Shown: positions 37,191-51,200 of the stretch, one piece after another
How the letters are laid out: the number at the start of each line of letters is the position of its first letter
Numbering within the stretch: position 1 is the first letter of the stretch
Assembly (NCBI GenBank): GCA_025677825.1
Contig: JAIXMO010000078.1
Location: 1 to 64,000 of the forward strand
Length of the DNA stretch: 64,000 nucleotides
DNA from: Helicostylum pulchrum
Taxonomy: Eukaryota > Mucoromycota > Mucoromycetes > Mucorales > Mucoraceae
Reading direction: 5' to 3'
Notes under the pieces: generated by a model
Told to the model about the DNA's origin: nothing
Seen by the model: the letters and a program-made list of their open reading frames with translations, nothing else
Databases searched by the model: none
Translations under genes and position numbers: made by a program

Positions 37191-38666
37191 TTACTGAGTG
37201 CTAAACCATCGATTCAATTCGTTTCTTCTCACACGAACGGATCTAGGGATATTATCCTCGTTTTCATTTTCTCCTTCGTCTTCTCCTTCTTCTTCAACCG
37301 ATCCTATTTCGTTTGGGATTCGAAAATCAAAATCAGGATAATCGATATTGATACAGATATTGTGCAGTATACATGCTGCAGTGATAACATAACAAACGTC
37401 AGTGATATCTCTCATGTATACATGCTTGCTAATGAATCGCCATCTAGCAGAAAGCAATCCAAAGACCCTTTCGACGGTCATTCTTGCAGACGAATGCACT
37501 TTGTTGAACCTTCTTTTGGCAATAGCATCCGGGGAATTACCAGTGGTCTCCGTTATTGGATACGGGACAATCACGTTACGCGAAAGAGCATAAGCAGAAT
37601 TTAGAAAATTCATATACATAATGCTTTAAAATCAGTATATACAATTATCAATAATTAATGGTTAAACAGATTTCTACCTGCGAGAATGTATCCTTCATAG
37701 GAAAAAAAGATTTGTGGATGTCGCAAGAATACCGTGAATACCTCGGTCCATTTGAATGCAGCAGCATCGTGAGTACGACCTATTTAATGTCATCAGCATG
37801 GTAGTCGATATTTAATAAATTAGTTGTAAACCATACCCGAGTCCCTTACACAAATATATGTGAAACGGCATTTGTCGTCACACACGGCTGTCAGTTTCAT
37901 CGCAAAGTTCCCTTTTCTATCGCGCCAATGTTCCGGATGAACCCTTGGTGATTCAATGATCACATTTTTACCATCGAGTGCACCAATAACATTAGGCAAA
38001 CGACGGAGCGGCCCTTCTTCCGGACATAGTGGCCATTCAAAGCCTGTGTGTATAGCCTGAACTCTTTCTTGATCGACAGGCCAACTAATGTTGCTTCCAT
38101 AGACTCCTTCGATTGAAATTAGGGTTCTACGGAAAAAATTGATGTAACTTCCATGGGATACACCCAGATCAGCGTTACACATTCTGTATCCGAGATGACA
38201 GTTAGCTAACCGCCAGATAGCACGAGATTTGTATATACACTGGTATGCTATTGTGCGCTCTCAAATCAAAAGCAAGATGCTGGCTGAGGTCATTAACCAG
38301 TCTTTCAAAACTGGCAAGATTCCTTCGGTACATCGCACGAAAACTCGTACGCGAATTGTCATCGTTTACAAGAAATGGGTGAGTAATAGTCCAGTATTGA
38401 AGCTTGCTGAATGATACATTTCCTGTCGATGGAATAGCACGAGTTGATCGTGTGCCAACTGTCATGAAAGGCAATGCGTCAAAGGAAGAAGGTGCGTCAA
38501 AAATACCAGAATAGTAATAAAGAAACGCTTCTCGGTTCAAGTTACTTTCGAGTTCATTTTCAGTGAGTTAAGAATAAACGGCTGCAGAACATGTGTTCGT
38601 TAAAAGCATTGAATCTTCGTAAGTGATAGCAAGCTGTTGCAAGAATAATTCTGCGTATGTAGACAT
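37191..38666 (-). pseudogene. PIF/Harbinger DDE nuclease (DDE_Tnp_4), broken
   Basis: Minus-strand transposase of the Harbinger family. The frame starts at 38666 (STYAELFLQQLAITYED), meets a TAA at 38568-38570, and continues in the same frame through FLYYYSGIFDAPSSFDALPF. Near 38225 it shifts frame into IWRLANCHLGYRMCNADLG. The catalytic core follows: VIGALDGKNVIIESP (first Asp), RTHDAAAFKWTEVF after an intron (second Asp), and the terminal exon SAYALSRNVIVPYP, VHSSARMTVERVFGLLSARW and DVCYVITAACILHNICI (Glu region). The splice acceptor before SAYALS reads AA instead of AG (37601-37602), which would also remove the third-motif Asp codon junction. Three lesions mean this copy is inactive. Confidence 0.8.
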
Positions 38667-40039
38667 TTCAAATAAAAATAAAAATAAAGTAAATGAGAAG
38701 AAAAATAAAGAAAAAAATATGCATTTTATAAAGTTGCTGGTGGAATGGACCCTCTTTTTTTGTGTGGTGAAGTGGAATGGAGGACAGTAATCAGAAAAAA
38801 ATTAAATCCTGATATCATAGAGTACTCCTAATTAGGAATATAATTGCTAGATCTCATTTTTTAAAGATCAAAAAGCAAGAATATCCAGCTATACCTCAGG
38901 TATAGTCGAAAAAAATGGACTTTACCGAAGAAAATTTGAAATTTCGAAGATTTTTTTTTTGCGATTCGATGCGATTCGATGCGATCCAATGCGATCTGGG
39001 GTGGGATACTGCCTTGATTAGAGATTACTTTCCTTTATTACTTAAATCTTCATCGTTGTTATCATTAATCATCATCACTATTCTGTCTATGGATTCATTA
39101 AAGATCAGCCTTAATAGCTAAGATAAGTGGGGTCGCCTTTTAGCCTATATAAAAAGCGACATTTTTTTTTAGAATGAAAAGGTTACTGCCAAAATAAAAT
39201 AAATGATTTAATTGTGATAAAGAAGGGACCTATTTAATAATAATGAATATAATAACTTGTTTTATAAATACGTTAATAAAAGAATCTAATTTACATATTA
39301 AAGCAGCTACATATACTTATCATGCAAACCTATTTATTTATTTCGTATAACAATTTTATGAAATCAGCGCGCATAAGCACGGATAAACGAAATTGAACGT
39401 GTGTAAGAAAAGTGATAAATAGTTTTTTTTGGATCGATCGGGTATATAGATCGTGTACATATAAAAAAGCTGTAACTCTACTTAGAGTAATTATTAAGCG
39501 TAAAATAAAACCAAATTGGTGTAATAACAAAATATATAAAGCAACTATATATATCGTGAAGGTATAATAATATGTTTGGCTATTTCTCTAAGAATACTTG
39601 GCTTCAGGGATAATTATTTTTTTATGAAAATGTATTATAAAGAGTTGGTAGAACTGCTTTTTTAAAAAGAAACTATTTCGATTTGTTTGGTTACATACAT
39701 CGGTATCGGGAATTAAGGTTGATGTTACTCGAAAGTAAAAATCCCATAGTTTATAGTTTTTGTTTATAGTCACCTAAATATACTTGTACGACAAGTTTAT
39801 TTTGTAAACTCATATAAACCATGCTCAAATCAACGCCACTGAATGTAATAAAATCACGACATGGTTCTTCCCAGTAAATTAAGTGAATCCCTTTCGCTTA
39901 TTAATTCGCTGTATTACTAATAAAAAGAGTGTCACTTTTTGGAACTCCAACTTTAGATCAGATATAAAATAAAAGTATAAAAACGTCTTAATTCAACCTC
40001 TTTATTCTCTTGTATTTTCAATAATATAGATAAATAAAA
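38667..40039. other. Intergenic, end of the mobile-element island
   Basis: No supported gene. Contains a short tandem repeat (38957-38995) and small palindromes (38826-38837, 38889-38905). AT-rich sequence up to the oxidoreductase start at 40040, with a short T-rich leader. Confidence 0.4.
38957..38995 (+). repeat. Four imperfect copies of a GCGATTCGAT 10-mer
   Basis: The unit GCGATTCGAT is repeated about four times head to tail, the last copies diverging to GCGATCCAAT and GCGATCTGGG. It is the only clear non-homopolymer tandem repeat in this part of the window. Confidence 0.6.
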
Positions 40040-41382
<1,343 letters not shown>

Positions 41383-41578
41383 ATAAACCTTGTTCCCTTT
41401 AAATATGTACAATAATAAAAACGTATTAGATTTTTCTTCTTATTTATGTTGTACAAGAAAATAATTGTGAATCTTTTTCCTCACAAGAAAAAAAAATAGT
41501 CCTACGTCACATCCCTTTTTGTTATAAAAACGATGCCATTTTTCTTTGTACTCTTTTTTCTTTCTTTTTGGAAAAATA

Positions 41579-43238
41579 ATGTACACGCGATATAAAAAGG
41601 ACTCATTACCATCACCAATGTCACGTTCCTCTCCAACCTCTCGACGAAGTTTTAGTGTGCCAAATGTAGCTGATCGACGCAATTCAAGACGTCCTTTATA
41701 TGAAGAAACATTTACTTATGAAAGGGAATCTGAAATTCTTGATATAGATAACATTGACCATGATGCTATACAAAATGATGCTGAATTAAGAGGTAGGTTA
41801 GAAATTGTCTAGTTTTCATTTTTGCTATCATAGTTACTTAAATTCAACTATAGGGTTATCACAAAACAAGTCCGCTTTTAATAATGACGATAGCTTTGAT
41901 TACTTTGCTGAATTAGAGGAACTTGTTCATAATTCTGAGGAAGAAGATAAATACTTGAGTTACTTGGACGAGAATCTAGACCAACCTGTAACACCTTCGT
42001 TGAGTTATTCTCGTACAAGTAAAATCAACAGCAACAAGCATATTATTAACGATGATATGCGCAGTAACAATAACCGACAAAACATGCGCAGTAAAAACCA
42101 CCAACAAAAAGCTAGAACATTGAAAGAAACATGCGAGTTTGGCTTTTATGAAGCCTTGAGGGCACTCGTATTTTTACTTTTCATGCTCTACTGGATTATT
42201 AAAGAGCCTGTTATTAGAACGGTCACTTTATTCACTATGATTGTATCAGCCCTTATTGTCGATCCTATCATGTTTATTGGCACCTTTTTGCCTAATAGTG
42301 AAAAGTGGATGCCCAGCCCCAAACATCGCAAAAAACTGACTACTTGGACCACTTTGATTGTTTTCGCAGTTTTATGCATCCCCTTATACGATCGTACCAA
42401 GTCTTACATGTCTGCCTCCGTGGATTATTTCCCCCTTACATTTAGCCGTCCAGAACAAGCAAATGCCAATTTAATGCAATCATTAAATTTATTACGAAAA
42501 GAGGTAGAACAATCGCAAGAACGAATTTTACAACTTGAAATCCACTTCCGTAAACGCGAAAGCGTCCTCGGTGAAGTTGAAAACGTTCTCGGTAAACATG
42601 AAATTCGCCATGGTGAAGTTGATAACGTCCTCAATAAATATAACGATATACTCAATAGTATAGAAGGCACTGTGGACAATGCACTCGCAACATACCACCA
42701 GGATGTATTGAACAAGGCAGACTTTGCCCTTTATTCTAGAGGTGCTAGTACTCTTGTAACCCTAACAAGCTCTTCTTGGTCTCCCCTCCCCGAATGGACA
42801 CAAGCTTTGTATCGGTTTGCTGGCTTACCATTTATTGATAGTGCACCAGAATCCGCTATTTCGCCGGATAATCATGTCGGCGAGTGCTGGCACATGTATG
42901 GAGATACAGGAACGTTAGGTATATCACTCAGCGAGGAAATACTTGTCAAAAGCATCGCTATCGAGTATCCATCAAAAGATGTGATTAACGACATGTCTTC
43001 TGCGCCTAAAGATGTACAGGTATTTGGAATTCAAAACTTCTATAAAAAAAGTGAACGCTGGTTCTTGCTTGGAGATTTTAAATACGACATTGACAAGGGT
43101 GAGCCAATACAATTATTTGACACGATTGACTTAAACACCGCCTTTAAAATAATTGTTTTTAAAGTAAAATCCAATTGGGGTAACGAAGAACACACTGACT
43201 TGTATCGTGTACGAGTCCACGGTGAACCAAGAGTATAA
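41579..43238 (+). CDS. SUN-domain protein (LINC complex, nuclear envelope)
   Basis: SUN proteins span the inner nuclear membrane and pair with KASH proteins to connect nucleus and cytoskeleton. Two exons (41579-41792 and 41854-43238), about 530 residues. The N-terminal region is Ser/Arg-rich and presumably nucleoplasmic. Hydrophobic segments follow (FYEALRALVFLLFMLYWII, VTLFTMIVSALIVDPIMFIG, TTWTTLIVFAVLCIPLYD), then a predicted coiled coil (LLRKEVEQSQERILQLEIHF) and a C-terminal SUN domain with ADFALYSRGASTLVTLTSSS, VGECWHMYGDTGTLGISLS and IAIEYPSK. The start at 41579 (MYTRYKKDSLPSP) is chosen because upstream codons are low complexity. Three possible membrane segments are more than the single pass of many SUN proteins. 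Confidence 0.85.
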
Positions 43239-43791
43239 TCCGTTGTATTCTTTCATCATCATCATTATTATATTATGAATAGTAAATATGTATATACTAA
43301 ATACCAATAACAATAAATAAAAATATATTTATTATCAAATCATTAAAAATATATATATTTGTATTTCCCAACTTAAACGGTAAGCTTTAAATAGAGGACC
43401 ATGAGAATTTTTCGCGTACAGAAAACAAAGGTCGTAGTTTATTCAGGGAGATAATTGGACGTGTAGAAGGTTTACCCCTGCATATTCTATGACAACTTTT
43501 GAGTGTATTGAATGGTAGTACGTTTAAATATAAAGCATAAACTGATTAGCAAATATAACTGCGTAACTTATTGATCTATAATTATACACTTTTTTTCTTT
43601 GTATTTATACTAATATAAACACTCTATACACTCTAACGTAAATTTTATTGAGAATAAATTGGCAAACTAAACAAAAAAGCGATACTTATGATACTAGCCC
43701 GGAATGCAATATACCTTAAATCGGGTTGAAGGAAAATAATTCTCTCTTTTTAACTACAACCCCCCTTTCTCTCTCTTTACTAATTATAAAA
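43239..43791. other. Intergenic, no gene seen
   Basis: AT-rich spacer between the SUN-domain gene and the unknown Ser-rich gene. A pyrimidine-rich leader (CCCCCCTTTCTCTCTC) precedes the next start. Confidence 0.4.
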
Positions 43792-45165
43792 ATGCTCCAA
43801 GACGAATACAGGGAACACAGGAAAATTGGTAATGAATATCAAAAGCTATTATCGTCATGGAATAACGAACAGCTAAATAACCCATCCACCAATATCAAAC
43901 GGTCTAAAATAAATAAATCCGAACATGCTCAATTCACGCTAATACATTTATTCAACGACTACCTGAATCAAATATGGTCTGACTCGAAAAGTATGGTACA
44001 ATGTGCAGAAGCTTGGGCCAGCCAAACGACAGAATTAAATCCTGCTGAAAGCGCTTTCACTATGAATATACATGGACTGCATTTAATGAAGCAATCTCTT
44101 CGGAAAAGACAGCAACTTTTTAGGATCGTAGATGAATTGAATAGTATATGCTATGTGGAAAAAGAAAAATTATACGAATCGTTGTGTTCTTCATCCGACT
44201 CTACCATATCTCAAGAGTACTCGACTCAAAAGAACCTCCAAAAATCAGATACGCAAAAAATCAAATGTGATTTAACCATCCAAAAAGACTTTGAGTATTT
44301 TGATCTTGAACCAAACAGACAAAAAATTGACTCTGAACCTAGCAGAACGGTTCGTTTGATAAGATCGCCATCTACTCCAACAATTAGTAGTTTTTGGGAA
44401 GAAGGATCCTCTTGTTCTCAGAATTTTACACCTGCCTGTAATTTCTCTACTTATTTCCCAAGAGAAGATGATACTCATAAATTGTCTTGTCACTTTTGCC
44501 AAAAGATGGTTCCTTTAAAGAAAAGTTTTTCTGTTGAAAATCTCGACTCATTTCAACAAGGTATATCAAATATAACGGATGATGAAGGCAGTTCAGGAAA
44601 TGATGATGACAGTAGCTACGATATTACATCTTTGTATCGTTATAGTAAGGGGGATTATCAAAATGATATAGCAGAGCGGGAGATACTTTTAGAGGATAAT
44701 GATTGGGCTTCTATAAGCAAACAGTACCAACATGTAAATGATACGGAAGATAGTCAAAAGATAGAAATTGAGCATGAAAAATTGAAGCCCTCTGAAAGAG
44801 TATATTACAAGAAGTATAGTTATCCGCCACTCTGCAATTCAACGTCCTATTCAACGTCAAGAAGTTATTCTGAGACTACGAGCAACAAAGATGTATCACA
44901 TAAAAAACGTTCATCTATTGAAAATAATGCAGGCACGGCTAATAAGAGTGTACGAGACAACTTGTCAGTAGCTAATAGATCGAGTGAAAGTAGGGCAGGA
45001 GCACTTGTACTAAAATCTCACAAAGGGAAGCCAGATATAAAACCAGCCAAGAAAATGACCCGCTCGCCATCTTCCATTGTTCGTTCTTTTTCTGCTAAAA
45101 ATATTAATCTTTGTAATATGTTTTCAACAAGAAAATTAAATTTTACAACACCCAACAATAAATAA
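43792..45165 (+). CDS. Unknown Ser-rich protein
   Basis: Single uninterrupted exon encoding 457 residues from the ATG at 43792. The N-terminal 130 residues are probably helical (EYREHRKIGNEYQKLLSSWN, IWSDSKSMVQCAEAWASQT, LHLMKQSLRKRQQLFRIVDE). The rest is Ser/Asp/Lys-rich and disordered, with one CHFCQKMV pair. The frame is open a further 22 codons upstream, but those are Ser/Leu repeats from the pyrimidine-rich leader. Not recognised as a known family. It is convergent with the Fmp27-like gene, only 78 bases between stop codons. Confidence 0.6.
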   Translation: MLQDEYREHRKIGNEYQKLLSSWNNEQLNNPSTNIKRSKINKSEHAQFTLIHLFNDYLNQIWSDSKSMVQCAEAWASQTTELNPAESAFTMNIHGLHLMKQSLRKRQQLFRIVDELNSICYVEKEKLYESLCSSSDSTISQEYSTQKNLQKSDTQKIKCDLTIQKDFEYFDLEPNRQKIDSEPSRTVRLIRSPSTPTISSFWEEGSSCSQNFTPACNFSTYFPREDDTHKLSCHFCQKMVPLKKSFSVENLDSFQQGISNITDDEGSSGNDDDSSYDITSLYRYSKGDYQNDIAEREILLEDNDWASISKQYQHVNDTEDSQKIEIEHEKLKPSERVYYKKYSYPPLCNSTSYSTSRSYSETTSNKDVSHKKRSSIENNAGTANKSVRDNLSVANRSSESRAGALVLKSHKGKPDIKPAKKMTRSPSSIVRSFSAKNINLCNMFSTRKLNFTTPNNK

Positions 45166-45243
45166 GCCAACCCATATTTTTTTTTTATAAAATATATATT
45201 TTATTTGATACTCTAACGTCAGATGTAATATTGTATAAAGTTG

Positions 45244-48200
45244 TTATTTCCTAAAGATTTGTTTTCCTCTCATTTTTGATTTCGGCGCAAGCCATTGAGT
45301 GGGGCCGTTATAATATTTACCCAATAAATATCTTCCCTTTGCAGTCAATTGATCGTCGTCGTGTAAATGTCGCGTAGCTGCTGATATAGAACGAGTAAGT
45401 ACGATAGGAGAATCTCCAGTACTTAAACTTCTTTGATGATTATCAGCATGTGATAATGTATCAATAGTTAAATGATGGCTATTACTGGGACTATGCAAGA
45501 TAGAATCAGGCACTGATTTTCCAGTTTTTTGGTCTGAGGTTGAGTTTGATTTCTTTGGTTTCGTTAATCTAAAAAAAAAATTATTATCTGTTACATTAAA
45601 AGGAATTTAATTTAAATGCTTACTTTGACCAAATATGACTACGTTTCGGTAATGCTTCTGGACTTTCGGTCTCCCAATTATCATGAGAATGAGCAGAATT
45701 TAGTGATATAACATCTCTATCCAAGTATTCAGTATCGTCTCGTGAGCTTTCTGTATTCTCCGAGTTATTATCTGCTTCAAACAAAGACGCAGTGCTATGT
45801 TTTTCTGGTTCTGCTACGTAAGTAGGAACACTATGGTACGAAATACTAGATTCTATCAATTTGCTATTTTCGCGTGGATGTCTACGGAGAAGTTTTTCCT
45901 TTAATAAGGCAGTACTATTATGCAATAATGCGGCTCTCATAAAATCTTGAAAAAAAAACCATCAATTTCTAGTCATATATGTGTATAATACAAGCTAAAT
46001 TTACCTTTTTTAACATTGGATGCTAGCTCAAACCATGACCAAGTCTCATTACGAAATTCAAGAGTAGGTTGCTCAAATGCAAAATCTCTTAAATCTTCAA
46101 TATTCTTATCTTTGGGCCCCTAATAATAATAGAAAATATTAATAAATAGATATTAAATAGTTAAAATAATAATAGCCTTACTTGGTAACTCAAACAATGT
46201 CTAGCGCCAGGAACTTTAACTAGAATAAATGCTCGATTACTAGAAGCTCTTTTCTTCATTACAGAAAGATCATCCATCGTCTTGGATTTAGTTAGCTTGT
46301 GCAGGTTTTGCTTTTTGGATTTTTTGGATGAATTTGTTACTGTGTTTGAAGATGTATCAGTTTGGGTATCAGGGTCTATATCATCGCGTGGAGGACTATT
46401 TATATTGGGATTTGATTTCTGTAAATCGCTAATTGAACCTACCGAAGGTTGCGCATCAAAGTTTTTCATTGAACTAGATGATTTTATAGCGTCTTTATCG
46501 GTCTTTTCACTATTGCTATGCTGAAGTACAATGTTGTGTATTCCGGTCATTTCTAATTCATTAGATGCTCCACTATTACTAGCAGTTGGTGTAGAGTTAG
46601 ATGTTACCATGTTTGCAGATTCGATAGGTTTATGTCTCTTCTCAGGGGGGAAGAGATAGTACGATAATGCCTTTCCGAAACTATGTGTCATTTGAACACG
46701 CAATGGATGAAGATTAACCTCTAAGTGCTGTATCACCGGGATACCACCTACAGCAGCCAGTGTAACAAAGTAACATCGTAACATTTTATGACGAGAGAAA
46801 TCGTATGGCTTACGCGCATCATAATAAGGACCCAGGATATCAACAAATACTGGTGATGGAGACGTATTCTTCACTTGTACAACATCTACTTCCAATGTAT
46901 TGGTAGCCGAATGATCTTCTTTACTTACAAAAATAAAATTAAAGTTGGTCAAGGTCCATTCACTAAGAGGAGTTTCTCCTTTAGAAAGCATTTCCCAAAT
47001 AAGTTTTTCTGCACACAACACAAACTTGAGATTAGTCTTGGGTTCATGATAATCTTTTCTTTGATTACTTTGCATAAGTTTAATAGCTTCCATTCCTAAA
47101 TAAAGTTCTTCCAGTGTATCGTACAAGGTCAATCGGATAGATTTAAACTCTTCTATACGAGCTTCATCTAACAAGGCCATATTTTGACGGTACTGGTCGC
47201 GAGCATGAATTAGTTGACGTGATCTGTTTTGTAAATCCACAATTTTTTCTGTAACTTCAAATAAACTAGCGCGATCTGCTGCCATCATAATTTCACGAAG
47301 ACGGGCAAGACGTTCCTTCTTTGCAGGTTCCTTATATAGCAATAAATCGGTAGTAACTTGGTAAACAGCATTGTATTGAGCTGAATCAGCCGTCACCTTG
47401 AGTTTAGGGAAATTCAATTGAACGGAATCACAACGATCTTCAAATGGATGAACTTGAGAGTATGCCGTGGTATTTGTTTTAATTCTAAGAGGATTGTATT
47501 TATCATACTGCAGCGTTGCAGAAATTCGATCACCAATACGCTGAAATTTATCTGAATGCTTTACATAACTAATCAACATCTCTGGTGGAATCCATGCTAA
47601 CCAATGATCACTTTCTTTAGCACCATAATGGTTATCCAATAATAAATCAACACTATCAAATTGTTCCTTCTTTGCAACGAATATTTGAAGGTTGTCTAAA
47701 CTTACAACTGTTCTATGCTTTACCATTTCCATTTCAACATCAGGATCAGTTTCATCAATAATATTAAACCCTTTTACTTGAGCTCTTTCGTTAGCAACAA
47801 GTACAATGTTGTTAGGATCGCAATCACTTTGTAAACTAATTTGAGGATTAAGAAGATCGACAAGATAACTACTCTTCATAACATAGCCACTAGGGATAGT
47901 CTTTAACTGCATCTTTGGGTTGTTGACATTTTCACTACGAGACATATCTACTTCATCTGATTCGCGTCCACCAAGAGGCGTTTCTTCTTCTGTTTCGTTA
48001 GGAGCAAAGAATTTTGTATCTTGCTCGGATAATAATTTTGCAATTAAATCTTCGGCCATAGATCGATCCATACCTCCTTCATCATCATCAAGCACAAATG
48101 GTTTGAGACTATCTCCATATCGTAAATCAGATGCTTCAATAAGATCTCTCAAAAACTTGACGGTACGAGAAGTCATATAGTACGATAAAGCACGACGATG

Positions 48201-51200
48201 ATCACGAAGGTCCATTGCATGATATAAAATATTTCGAATTGAATTGTTCCATAAGATTTGAGGATTGTGAGCAATATATCTTACTTTAAAATAACCCATT
48301 AATTCTTCCCATTGAGTAAGTGAATCTTTTCCAAAGATTGTTGAGTTGGTGTAAGTATCGGATTTTTTACCATGGACTATGTCAGGCATTGCTTGTGTTG
48401 ATAATTCTTTAAGATAACGTTGTAATAACTCTCGTTTTTCGTACAAGATTCTCGTTTTTTCTACAATTGAATCAGACTATTCACGTAATATTGTTAATAT
48501 AAAAAATAATCCTCTTTTTTCATTTTTTTTAAAAAAAATAAACTTACCAGTTCTTCTAATAACTTTTCATCCGTACCGTGTTGAAGTCGCTTCGATTCTA
48601 TATTATGAAGACGAGTCTGATGCTTTCTAATTTGTACATCAATACTTCTACTTCTATCATGCAGTAAATTCATTTGCATTTCTCGGGTATCTTTTTTTTT
48701 TAGAAAAAAGTAAGTAAAGATAATAGATATACATTTATAATTGTTACTTACCAACGGCAGTTCCAAGAATACAATTATGAGTTTTATGCCGATACTTGTA
48801 TTTTTGAATATCCTCTCTGTTGTTTTGTCGAAGATAATAAATACAGGGCGAGAAAGCGAAAGGTAAGACCTGAATTGCAGGGAGTACAGCAGGTGTGACA
48901 ACATCCATCTCAATAAAATCGTCCAAGTCAACCCAATCCGATGAATCCGAGTCATTATTACACTGATAATTTAATCCTTCCATCATATCAAGTCCATTAT
49001 CACTATCATCAGACAAATAATTTTGATCGGCATGTACAGGAATACTGACATTTTCAGCACCGGACGAAGATAAAGATTCATCACCATTACCAGAATAGTT
49101 TGCTCGTACCGCACGTAAATCAATATTTTTCAATTGAACTTCTGCTTCAGATACAGGCCAGTTTGCTTTCAATCTCTTTTGATCTAATTTATAATTTGCA
49201 ACATTTATCACTTCTCTCCTTTGGTGCATATCAATACAAAAGAATTTAACGAATCCTTTTAAACCAACAGAGTCGCCAAGTTCTTCAGCCGTTACTTCAT
49301 TAGCAACCACATTTTCATCCTTGATAAAGTATCCAATTGTAAGAGGATTAACAACGATTTTATACTTCATTGTACTCATATGTCTGCCAAACTTTTTCGT
49401 AGGTCGCGTATCGGATTTAGGAAACAATGAACCATCACGAACTGGGTAACCCATAGCACCACCAAATAATCTGAACCAAGAAACGAAATGATCAATAAAA
49501 CCAGGCGTCAAATGCATCGAGTTTCCTGTGATATTTCCTTTTTCGTTTTCCGGTTCTGTAGTATCGAATTTGATAACACTTAGAGATAAGTGAATATAAT
49601 CAGATCTAAAGCCTCTGTAAGCATCATAACCCTAAAGTTATATGTTAATAAAATCCAATCTTTTTTTTTCGAATTAATAAAAAAAAACTACCTTTTCATG
49701 AACATTTTGAGGTGCCTTGAGTTTAACCTTGTAATGAGGTAAGAAAGTCAATAACTTACTCTTGTGAACTTCACGAGCTTCATCACTATAATCACTATCC
49801 TCATTACATATTTCACAATGAGGTTCACACATCCTTTCCAGCTGACATCCAAGGCCCATTCGAATACCTCCAGATAATTTAAGCGCAATCTTTACAAACC
49901 TAGATTCATTTTCATTATCTTTAGAAAGAGTAGATGAATTAAAGGAAGACATGGACGTAGACTGACGCATTTGCTTTTGCGAGTTTTCACTTGATTCTTT
50001 TCCAGAACTATCAGCAGCAACAATATAAGAAGCAGTGTATCCTCCACGAACAAGGTCCGGAACACCAAATGCATAATCACGACTTATAATTTGCATAAAT
50101 TCTCCTTCTGGATTTTCTACACCAAATAACCAAACAACATCATTTCTCCATACTTTGGCAAGACCGAATCCTTTTTCACTCATATCGTAAGGATCACGAG
50201 CTCCTTTCATTACAATGGCAAGATCACCTCCACCCACAAATTTAATCTTGGCACGAGTATGAATAATAAGTCTTATTTTGTCCCAGAAACCAATCTTTTC
50301 GGAAGGATCGACAGGAGCTCTTGTAAATGTATCCATAACACGAGAAATATCTTGAATGGCAGGTTGATAAGAAACACACCAACATATTTGAGATAAACCA
50401 GAGTTATGTACTTCGATATCGACAGCAGAAAAGAACTTTAATGGTGTACTAGTACGTGCAACATTAATAGTATAAGAGGCGCTGTTTTCATCGACAATAG
50501 ATATATTGATACAGCGTGTACCATCCAAATTCCCAAGATCATCCGCAAATACATAGTTACCAGAAAGTGTCCAAGCTGGTAAATTGCTATCATCTGTATT
50601 GGTAGGAGGAACTAGGATAAAAGGTACCGGATAATCACGCAATTGACCCCAGGTTTCACCAGACTTCCAATTCAAATGAAACGGAATCAATGTCGATAGC
50701 GGTGTATCCAAAGGTTGCTTCTTACCAACATTATAAATAAACTCTCTTGTCTCTTCAAGATCGAAATCAGGCGGCTTAAAATCCAAACAAGCATTATTCA
50801 TGGTGATATCTAATAAAGCAGGATAAATAGGGAGATCCACAATCTCGATACAAAACATTTCTGAAAGGTTTTGCGTCTTTTCATCCTTGATATCATCAAA
50901 TACTTCATCCATTTGACCAGACATATTGACATGCCGATAATTAGCACTTTGAATTCTTTCATAAGTTGAAGCTTCTTTTAAAAGTGCTGCATCGATATGT
51001 CGTTTCCAAGATTTCGAATTATGTTCTTGAAGTCCTTGCCAAGCGTCATTTACTCTGCTATCCGTTTCTTCGTCAATATAAATTGATTCTGCTATTTATT
51101 TAAATTAGCATTTTATATATATATATATAAAGAAATGATAGCCAAAAATAATTACCTCTATCGGAACCTCTTCTTTTATCACTAGGATTTTGCATCAAAG

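Noticed and set aside
36000..38900. Terminal inverted repeats for the Harbinger element
   Set aside because: I compared both flanks by eye; the weak matches found (around GAGGGT and AAAAAATGAG) are no better than chance in AT-rich DNA.
41440..41682. Minus-strand frame upstream of the SUN-domain gene
   Set aside because: Antisense to the SUN gene leader and first exon, low complexity, no domain.
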